From Melioribacteraceae bacterium (lineage in GTDB: Bacteria > Bacteroidota > Ignavibacteria > Ignavibacteriales > Melioribacteraceae), in contig WFQV01000507.1 of the NCBI GenBank assembly GCA_015486905.1, positions 1 to 17,718 on the forward strand: a DNA stretch of 17,718 nt, written 5' to 3'. Below, one piece after another: positions 6,835 through 14,121 of the stretch. How positions within the stretch are numbered: the stretch's first letter is position 1; each line of letters opens with the position of its first letter. The position numbers and the translations under genes were made by a program. The notes under the pieces are model-generated. The model was not told where the DNA came from. It was given only the letters and a program-made list of their open reading frames with translations, and did no database searches.

Positions 6835-8940
6835 TTAACGGATAATTACAAATTTTCTAATTGCTTTCTGACCGTCGGGAGTTTCAAAGACCGCAATGTA
6901 AACTCCGCTGACAATCACTTGCCGGTAATCGGTTAAAGAATACCAAGTTTCGTCACCGCTACCGTCGTTGTGATTTATTGTAGTAATTAAATCTCCACGC
7001 TCGGTGTAGATTTTAATTGTGCAATAACCCGGAATATCGAGAAACATTATTTTATCCTTTTCTCCGGGATACTGTAAATCTTTTGCTGCAATGTTGTAAG
7101 GATTCGGTACAATTCTAATATCGCTTAAAGCTTTACCAGCTTGGCGCTGCAGAAAAGCAGGCTCGGTCGTTTTTGTGTAAAATCTACTGCTATAGAGCGG
7201 ACCTGTAGGATTCGTTTCTCCCGAGCTATTAAGACTTCCGTCCGTAAAAGAAACAATGTAGTAATAATAAGAAAACCCGCGTACGGCACTGGTATCGGCA
7301 TAGTAATATACTCCGGCAGGTGCGGTAAAAATTTCGTCGTAAGTCGTGTCCGGTTTTCCGACGGCTCTAAAAATTTTATAGCCTGCAAAATTACTCTCCC
7401 CTTCCGAGGGGCTTGCTTTCCATTTAAGATTAATTTTATCTCCACCGGATTTAATTTCAAACATAGCCGGAGGCAAAGGAGGTTGCGGTATTTTAAAACC
7501 GGAATCGAAATTCCTTTTAGCCCTACCGAAAGTTTCTAAGATTGAATCCATCCCCGTGTAAACCCAAGTGTTTTTGTAAATATTCCTGTTGTCCGTTGTG
7601 GTTCCGTCCGGTAACGGGAAAGGACCTTTGTCGCCTGAAGAATCGTACGCCTTTTTCCAACGAGCGCCTATTTGCTCGCACTTTTGTCGGCCAAGCCCGT
7701 TAATACCTTGAGCTTCAACTATCACAACGCTATCGCCGAAGGGAATGTCGAAAGGCCCGTAGGAAATCCACACGTTCGTTCCTCCTGCATCGTTGTGAAT
7801 GGTAAATGGGTCAACTTTGTCGGTAATTGATTTTGTGTGAGATTCGTAAAATCTATCCGTCCCACCAAGACCTTTGTACGGATGTCCCGAAAGCATCGAG
7901 TAAAGTTGAATCATCGGCGTTACGTTTTGCATATCGCCTAACTTGGGATAAGTATCTCCCGCGTGCCAACCTAAAACGGCAGGTTGATTTGGATCGTCGG
8001 AATGGTCCGTAGCACTTTTGTCAACGTGCAAAATAACCGTCCCAGCAAATTGTGGAGCGGTTAAACGTCCGTTACCTTTTACATCGGGACCGCCGATATT
8101 GTCGAAAGAATTCACCGATGACTGTCCCGCCCAGCTAAAACCGCATCGGAGCCAATTGACAATCGGATTACTCTCTGTTATTTTATCGCCTACGTGCTGT
8201 GCATAATCTTCACCGCGTTTGGTAACCCATGAATGTTTACCCCAGGATTGACCGTCTCCTATTTTGTAGGCACCTTCGCGGCAAACGCTGTAACGTGTTC
8301 CCCAACTAATCCTAACGCCTTTCAATTCTTGGTGTAATTCTATGTCGCTGTCGTAGTCCGTATTTCCGGTATTCTTAAAAGTATAAACTTTAATAAAATA
8401 ATTATCGTGATATTGTTGACTGAAAGCGTATATTTCACGCTTCATCGTAAGTCCGATATTTGTGTTAACGACGTTAACAACCACTCTGTCCGCAATAAGA
8501 TTCGGGTCGTATTTGTCAATATCGTTCAAATATCTTGCGGTTAAATTGTCACCGTCCACGTAAACAGGAGGCGGTTTAAATTTAGCAATTTCCTTTAATT
8601 CCATTGGGAACAGAGATTGCCCGACGTAATCCAACGCAAAGTAAATTCCGTATTTTTCCCAATGTTCTCCTTTTTCATCGGTGAAATCGTCAACGGCAAT
8701 CCAGCTTCTTTTAATAACCGCATTATCTTGGAAAGGATAATCGGCAGGCCATCTTAAACCTTCGTAGTAAGAATTATTCCACGCTCTTTCGGAGCCGTAA
8801 GCAGAGAATTGACTTTGGAGAGAACCTACTCGAACGTACCTTTTTTCCGTTCCTTCCACCTGTGCAAATGACGAATTAGTTGTGGCAACCAATAAAAAAA
8901 TCAGACAATATTTTAATATTCTATTATTCATATTCTCCAT
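6835..8940 (-). CDS. Secreted fibronectin-III protein B with T9SS-like C-terminal domain
   Basis: 701 residues; a paralogue of the gene at 12002-14086. A signal peptide (1 to about 27, ending SFA|QV) is followed by a large unrecognised N-terminal region (about 30-485). That region contains QQYHDNYFIKVYTFKNTG (near 175) and an Asp-rich block FDNIGGPDVKGNGRL...DHSDDPNQP (279-320), both shared with the paralogue. A proline-rich hinge (PQPPLPP) leads to a fibronectin type III domain (about 490-570). The C-terminal ~94 residues begin IRIVPNPYNI and end VSGVYIAVFETPDGQKAIRKFVIIR, resembling a type-A T9SS sorting domain with NPY in place of NPF. The start ATG overlaps the TAA of the upstream receptor (TAATG); a second ATG three codons later (8931) is possible. 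No catalytic motif is evident. From its position after a TonB receptor I infer a surface partner, possibly a substrate-binding one. Confidence 0.85.
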   Translation of the reverse strand: MENMNNRILKYCLIFLLVATTNSSFAQVEGTEKRYVRVGSLQSQFSAYGSERAWNNSYYEGLRWPADYPFQDNAVIKRSWIAVDDFTDEKGEHWEKYGIYFALDYVGQSLFPMELKEIAKFKPPPVYVDGDNLTARYLNDIDKYDPNLIADRVVVNVVNTNIGLTMKREIYAFSQQYHDNYFIKVYTFKNTGNTDYDSDIELHQELKGVRISWGTRYSVCREGAYKIGDGQSWGKHSWVTKRGEDYAQHVGDKITESNPIVNWLRCGFSWAGQSSVNSFDNIGGPDVKGNGRLTAPQFAGTVILHVDKSATDHSDDPNQPAVLGWHAGDTYPKLGDMQNVTPMIQLYSMLSGHPYKGLGGTDRFYESHTKSITDKVDPFTIHNDAGGTNVWISYGPFDIPFGDSVVIVEAQGINGLGRQKCEQIGARWKKAYDSSGDKGPFPLPDGTTTDNRNIYKNTWVYTGMDSILETFGRAKRNFDSGFKIPQPPLPPAMFEIKSGGDKINLKWKASPSEGESNFAGYKIFRAVGKPDTTYDEIFTAPAGVYYYADTSAVRGFSYYYYIVSFTDGSLNSSGETNPTGPLYSSRFYTKTTEPAFLQRQAGKALSDIRIVPNPYNIAAKDLQYPGEKDKIMFLDIPGYCTIKIYTERGDLITTINHNDGSGDETWYSLTDYRQVIVSGVYIAVFETPDGQKAIRKFVIIR

Positions 8941-11900
8941 TAAAAATCAATTTTAATCCCGAAAGAAATTCTGCGGGGGTTTAAGAAAGTCAATGATTTA
9001 ATATTTGGCATATCGATGTATGACTTTGTAGCCTTGCGCTTGTCGTTCCGTGCTTTAATTTCAGGGTCGTTATTGGGATTCGGTTCAAGCGGGTCGTAAG
9101 CTACACCGTCAGGACGGTAGTCCCCTATTTTATCGTTTCCGTGTTCAACACCTTCTTCCCAAGGGAAGTTCAGGGATTCCATGTAAGCGTTGTAATCATA
9201 AATATCCGAGAACCCTGCACTGCTGAGATGCTTTGTATTTAGCACGTTCGTGACGTCCAAATAAAATCTGAAATTAAGACCGCTAATTCTTAAGTCCTTC
9301 GAAATCCGTAAATTAATATTGTACCAATCCTTCCACTGCACGTTGTCAACCACGCCGGGAATATTGTGCGGATTGAAAGTAGAGTAAGCACCGGTCTTCC
9401 AATCGAACAAAATGTTCAGTGTTAATTTTTCGAACGGGTAGAACATTGCAAATTTAGGACCAAAATTTTCAGGCGTGAAAAATTCTATATTTGCTCTTGC
9501 AAAGGGACGCGGGTGAGGTTTCGACTGATAAGGATTCAACTTCAAATATTCACGCTGTTGAATTGGATCTTCGTAATAGCTTGTTAAGCCGAAATATCCT
9601 GCAGTTGAAACGTCGTAGGTGTAATTCACAAATCCTCTTATCCATGAGCCTCTGATTTTCGAAAGTGTAATCTCAAAACCGCGAATGTCCGCATAATTAT
9701 TGTTAGCCGCTTTGTAATATTGAACGGTTGAGTTCAAATTTTGGTAATAAATCCATCCGGGTTGATTGGTGACATCCTTGTAATAAGCGGCAATATTTAA
9801 CAAAAGCAAGTTAAAAAGATTCTGTGAATAGCCGAGTTCGTAAGCAACGGTTTTTTCCAGCTTCATTGTAGGATTACCCAAATAAGTAACCAATCCGTTA
9901 GATTCCCGTTGAATACGGAATCTGTAGGAAGAAGCAGGCTCCGAAAGGAAATGCCCGTAATTAAAATAAAGTTTTGAGTTTTCGGTAATGGGATGCGACA
10001 CACCGAGTCTGGGACTAAAGTACCATTTGCCTTTTACTTTTTCCTTTTGTACGGACGTCTCTATTTGGTTGCCATAACCGGCGGAAAAATATTTGTCATA
10101 TTCGGACAATTTGTACCAGTCGGAGTTCGGGTCCGAAAGCTCGGCACGAACGCCAAGGTTCATAATAAAGCCTTCGAATTCCATCTTGTCCTGTGCATAA
10201 GCACTAAATCTAAATGGGAACAGACGGTAAACTTGAGAGCGCGTCCATGTGTTCATTGAAGGACTGTAGGTTCCGGCGTTAATGTTGTAATCGTTGTAAA
10301 CAAATTCAAAACCGCTTTTAATTTGATTGTTGTGATTAACTTGAGCGGTCAAATCGAAACGAAGTGAAGTGGTAGCGTTAACACTATGGTCGCGTCCTAA
10401 ATTCATCCAGCCGCCCATAATCATTCCGTCAATACCGCTGACCGAGTAACCCCAATAGCCGAAAGGAGCTTCATCGGTAAAATATCCTTTAACAGGTTGG
10501 TAACGTTTGGTTGTGTCCCGCAGTTCCGTTTGGTACGTTTTGTAACGATTAACCAAATATTCAAATTTCAAATCGTAATACATCAAAGGTGAAATTACAT
10601 GTGTTAATTTGAAGCCAACCATTGAACGAAAGATTGAGCTGGGGCTGAAATAACCGGGCATGTAAAGCATTGCATTACCGCTGCTGCTATTCAGCAGAGA
10701 GGCAACTTCGCTTACACCTTTAAGCACACGTCCCGTAGGAATATTCCAATTGTAAGGTGAAACGGAATGAACTTCGCCGTAAAATCCGTTAACAATTAGC
10801 TTAATCGATTTTGAAATGTCCGAGTTGAACTTTCCTCGCAACTGGGACTCCTCGTAACTGTCACGCGAAAGCGGAAATACGAACATATCCCTTTGGCGAA
10901 AGTAAGAAAGGTAAAATCTCAGTTTACCCAAATAATTGTAAAGAAAAGGCACGGGTCCGCCGAAACCGAAATCCGCCACATAATCCGGTTTGGTAATATC
11001 ACCTGTCCTACGGTGCTGCCATTCGTAAATTCTCATTGCTGCGGCAGGTGTCAAATCATTCGTGGGGTCATTGTCTTTTAAAGTAGCTTCGGAAACAGCA
11101 TTCCAGCCGTCGAAATGCGGATACTGCTGCTGAGTGTGAGCATCCCATGCACCGTTGTTGGTACCTGTCCACATTACGGCGGGGTCCACATAAGGACGAT
11201 TAAAATAAGAATATTTATCGTAAATAGAATTGCCGAAATGTTTTGGTGCGGCAGGCGAATAATGAATATTTATTGTTGCGGAGTATTTGCTTGCACTTCC
11301 TTCCTTGGTAATAATGTTAACTAACCCCGAACGCAAGTTACCGTATTCGGCATTAAAACCGCCGGTTTGAATTTGTACTTCTTTTACCGCACTAAGGCTA
11401 ACTGCGGCGTAAGGAATATTGGAGCGTTCGTCGTTCTGCGTCATTCCGTCAACAAAGAACGCTGTTTGGTTAGCACCGCCGCCGCGTACAATTATTCCGT
11501 CACGTCCGCTTTCAATTCCCGCCTGCAAAGTTAAAACAGAGTTAATTGTTTTAACAGGTAAGGATTCAATAACATTAGCTTCAATGTTCATTTGGCTGTT
11601 CGAAACATCTTTTTGTACAATCGGTTTCTGTGCAACCACAATAACTTCCTTGCCTTGAATAATTGCACTTTTAAGATTTGCATTTACGCGTGTGGTCAAA
11701 TCGATTATTACTTGAATGTTTTCCACAACGTAATCGGCGTAGCCGACCATTGAAAATTTAATTGTGTAATTACCGGGCGGAACGTTTAGGATTACGTAAT
11801 TACCGTCGGCATCAGTAGAAGCACCCATGGATGTGCCTTTTAGAATAACGTTAACCCCAGGCAAAGGTTGTTTCGTCTCGGCATCGAAAACACGTCCGGC

Positions 11901-12002
11901 AATCTTTCCCGACGTCCCGGCAAAGGAAGTAACATTCCACATTAGAAAGATTGCTAAGAAAGCAACCAACATTTTAACAATATTTTGTTTACCAAACATC
12001 AT
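8940..12002 (-). CDS. TonB-dependent receptor B (carboxypeptidase-regulatory-like domain + plug + barrel)
   Basis: 1020 residues, within the SusC-like size range. A signal peptide (1 to about 29) precedes a carboxypeptidase-regulatory-like domain (33-112: GKIAGRVFDAETKQPLPGVNV, then GASTDADGNYVILNVPPGNYTI). A TonB-box-like EVIVVA (119-124) and the plug (about 125-236) follow, with IVRGGGANQTAFFVDGM and GGFNAEYGNLRSGLVNIITKEG. The rest is a C-terminal 22-strand-type barrel ending FGIKIDF with the expected terminal Phe. Such receptors import substrates across the outer membrane using TonB-ExbBD energy; here the substrate is unknown. The start overlaps the upstream stop codon as TAATG and has no obvious Shine-Dalgarno, so translation is probably coupled to the preceding gene. 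It is clearly a paralogue of receptor A (14122-17265), with matching blocks through the plug and the barrel entrance. Confidence 0.94.
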   Translation of the reverse strand: MMFGKQNIVKMLVAFLAIFLMWNVTSFAGTSGKIAGRVFDAETKQPLPGVNVILKGTSMGASTDADGNYVILNVPPGNYTIKFSMVGYADYVVENIQVIIDLTTRVNANLKSAIIQGKEVIVVAQKPIVQKDVSNSQMNIEANVIESLPVKTINSVLTLQAGIESGRDGIIVRGGGANQTAFFVDGMTQNDERSNIPYAAVSLSAVKEVQIQTGGFNAEYGNLRSGLVNIITKEGSASKYSATINIHYSPAAPKHFGNSIYDKYSYFNRPYVDPAVMWTGTNNGAWDAHTQQQYPHFDGWNAVSEATLKDNDPTNDLTPAAAMRIYEWQHRRTGDITKPDYVADFGFGGPVPFLYNYLGKLRFYLSYFRQRDMFVFPLSRDSYEESQLRGKFNSDISKSIKLIVNGFYGEVHSVSPYNWNIPTGRVLKGVSEVASLLNSSSGNAMLYMPGYFSPSSIFRSMVGFKLTHVISPLMYYDLKFEYLVNRYKTYQTELRDTTKRYQPVKGYFTDEAPFGYWGYSVSGIDGMIMGGWMNLGRDHSVNATTSLRFDLTAQVNHNNQIKSGFEFVYNDYNINAGTYSPSMNTWTRSQVYRLFPFRFSAYAQDKMEFEGFIMNLGVRAELSDPNSDWYKLSEYDKYFSAGYGNQIETSVQKEKVKGKWYFSPRLGVSHPITENSKLYFNYGHFLSEPASSYRFRIQRESNGLVTYLGNPTMKLEKTVAYELGYSQNLFNLLLLNIAAYYKDVTNQPGWIYYQNLNSTVQYYKAANNNYADIRGFEITLSKIRGSWIRGFVNYTYDVSTAGYFGLTSYYEDPIQQREYLKLNPYQSKPHPRPFARANIEFFTPENFGPKFAMFYPFEKLTLNILFDWKTGAYSTFNPHNIPGVVDNVQWKDWYNINLRISKDLRISGLNFRFYLDVTNVLNTKHLSSAGFSDIYDYNAYMESLNFPWEEGVEHGNDKIGDYRPDGVAYDPLEPNPNNDPEIKARNDKRKATKSYIDMPNIKSLTFLNPRRISFGIKIDF

Positions 12003-14086
12003 TATCTGATAATAACAAATTTCTTAATCACTTGTTGTCCGTCCGGGGTAGAAATTACTGCGATGTAAATTCCGCTCACAACTACTTGACGGTAGGAAGT
12101 AACTGAGTTCCAAGCTGCGTCGCCCGTACCGTTAGTATGTTCAATTGTGTTAATTAAATCTCCCCTTTCGGTGTAAATACGAATAGTACATTCGCCCGGA
12201 ATATTGTAAAACATTATTCTGTCCGGTCCGCTATCTCCGAATTGTAAATCCTTTGCACGAATATTGTAAGGGTTCGGAACAATTCTAATTTGGGAAAGAG
12301 CCGTTCCGGGAGGACGTTTTAGGTTTGCAGGGTTGTTAGTCATCGTGTAAAATTTACTGCTTTCCAATGGTACGCCGGGGTGAATATTATTAGTGCTTCC
12401 GTCGTCAAACGAAGTAATGTAATAATAATAATCGAATCCTCTCGCTAATGAAGTATCGTTCCACGTGTTGTATTTCCCTTCCGTTTTCAGGGGATTATTT
12501 GTACCAGGACCGCATTGGTAAATTAAGTCGTAAGTAGTATCTGGAACGTTAATAGCGCGGTAAATTCTGTAGCCCATAAAATGAGGAGAACTCTCTGCAT
12601 TCGTTGTCCATTTTAAATTTATTCTGTCGCCACCCGAGGTTACTACAAATTCATCCGGCGGGGGTGGAGGCAGAGGAATTTTGAAATTATTTTTGTAAGT
12701 ATTCATCGCCCTTCTGAACGATTGAAATAAAGAATCTTTACCGGTCATTACCCACGCATCCTTGTATTCGTCTTTGTCATTTGTTTTGCTTCCGTCGGGC
12801 ATAACAAACGGTCCTTTGCCTGCCAGCCAACGAGCGCCGATTGTGTAACAGCTGTCTCGGCAAAGTCCGGCAACACCTTCGGCAACAACAAGGTGAATGC
12901 TTTCACCCGGAGCCAATTGATATGGTCCGAAGCCTTGACCTTGAGAGAAACCTCCGGCTGTGTTACCGTATTGGTCTGCATAGCCGTTCCCAACTTGCGC
13001 TGCCATGCTGAGCGGCGGTCTTCCGGCGGTCATTGCCGCATATTCCTCGGTCATTTGCTGTTCGTTGAATTGGTCGTTGTTGTAATTGATTTTTCCGTCG
13101 GAATCAACTTCTTTAGTTGTAAAAGGCTGGTTAATATCGTCCGTACTGTCGTTAGGACTTGTATCGGCATGGAGGACAATCACACCGTCGAATTGTGCGG
13201 CGCCTAATCTACCGTCAGCAAAATAAGAAGCTGTTCCCACATTGGGTCCGCCAATGTTGTCAAAACCGGCCGAAGAATGCTTACCGAGCCATGAGAATTC
13301 CGCTCTGAACGGATTGCCGTTTTCGTCTTGCATTATGTAATCGTTCATTGTGCTTTGTCCCCAGGAGGTTCCTTGCGGGAGCCAATAATAGCCATACGGG
13401 CCGGCTTCACGTGTGGGAGCATAACGATATTGATAAAATATCATAAAGTCGTTAAGCGTTTGTTCGTTCTTTATACCGTTCTTGTCAATTATCCCGGTAT
13501 TGGTAAATGTGTAATCATAAATAAAATAATTGTCGTTGTACTGCTGAGCAAAAGCGTAAATTTTACGCAACATTGTAACACCGATTGAAGTATTGACTTT
13601 ATCGATTAGTAATCTGTCGCAGGGAAGGTTAGCATCAACGCTGTCAACAAAATCCATAAAATCAAGTTTACCCGCAGGCATACCGTCAACGTAAACCCTC
13701 GGGTGGTCAAATTTACCGACCAATTTAAATTCAACCGGCATAAATTCGCTTTCCTCGTTCAGCACACGCGGGCCGGAATGGACTACCTTGTAAGCAAAAG
13801 TTTTATCGGCACGCTTGTCGTAATAATTCTTAGCGCCCAGCCAAAGTCCTTTTGCCGCTTCGGTATCCTGATAGAGATATTGTGCCGGCCATCTAAGTCC
13901 GTCCTGCTGATCGGGAATTTGGTGTGTACGTCCCAACTCAATTTCGCAGCCGGCGCTTGAATACCAGCTGTGCAAAGAACCGACGGCAAGCCAGCGTACT
14001 TCGTCGCTGACGTAAATATTAGTAACTGTTACAATCAAAATGAACGTTAAGAAAATAGTCAAAATTCGGTTTCTTGATTTTCTCAT
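12002..14086 (-). CDS. Secreted fibronectin-III protein A with T9SS-like C-terminal domain
   Basis: 694 residues; paralogue of the protein encoded at 6835-8940. The N-terminus is a hydrophobic export signal (about 8-25) with a less canonical cleavage region than its paralogue. The unrecognised N-terminal region (about 28-465) shares GLRWPAxY, QQYNDNYFIYDYTFTNTG (near 181), GFDNIGGPNVG...GRLGAAQFDG (274-301) and an Asp-rich NDSTDDINQP with the paralogue. A polyproline hinge (PLPPPPP) precedes a fibronectin type III domain (about 475-560). The last ~95 residues, from IRIVPNPYNI to KKFVIIR, resemble a T9SS type-A sorting domain. The ATG has an AAAGG upstream; the gene lies 35 bp after receptor A and overlaps receptor B by one base. 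The function is unknown; a surface-exposed partner of the receptor is the simplest reading. Confidence 0.85.
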   Translation of the reverse strand: MRKSRNRILTIFLTFILIVTVTNIYVSDEVRWLAVGSLHSWYSSAGCEIELGRTHQIPDQQDGLRWPAQYLYQDTEAAKGLWLGAKNYYDKRADKTFAYKVVHSGPRVLNEESEFMPVEFKLVGKFDHPRVYVDGMPAGKLDFMDFVDSVDANLPCDRLLIDKVNTSIGVTMLRKIYAFAQQYNDNYFIYDYTFTNTGIIDKNGIKNEQTLNDFMIFYQYRYAPTREAGPYGYYWLPQGTSWGQSTMNDYIMQDENGNPFRAEFSWLGKHSSAGFDNIGGPNVGTASYFADGRLGAAQFDGVIVLHADTSPNDSTDDINQPFTTKEVDSDGKINYNNDQFNEQQMTEEYAAMTAGRPPLSMAAQVGNGYADQYGNTAGGFSQGQGFGPYQLAPGESIHLVVAEGVAGLCRDSCYTIGARWLAGKGPFVMPDGSKTNDKDEYKDAWVMTGKDSLFQSFRRAMNTYKNNFKIPLPPPPPDEFVVTSGGDRINLKWTTNAESSPHFMGYRIYRAINVPDTTYDLIYQCGPGTNNPLKTEGKYNTWNDTSLARGFDYYYYITSFDDGSTNNIHPGVPLESSKFYTMTNNPANLKRPPGTALSQIRIVPNPYNIRAKDLQFGDSGPDRIMFYNIPGECTIRIYTERGDLINTIEHTNGTGDAAWNSVTSYRQVVVSGIYIAVISTPDGQQVIKKFVIIR

Positions 14087-14121
14087 TTTATTACCTTTAA
14101 TTTTTCTTTCCCTTGCCTGTC

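Noticed and set aside
7141..7539. Plus-strand open frames such as the 132-residue one here and similar ones across the window
   Set aside because: All lie antisense to well-supported genes with clear domains, and none has a ribosome binding site with a credible protein.
6835..14086. SusD/RagB annotation for the proteins following each TonB receptor
   Set aside because: They have no lipobox, are about 700 residues, and contain FnIII plus T9SS-like domains rather than SusD helical repeats.
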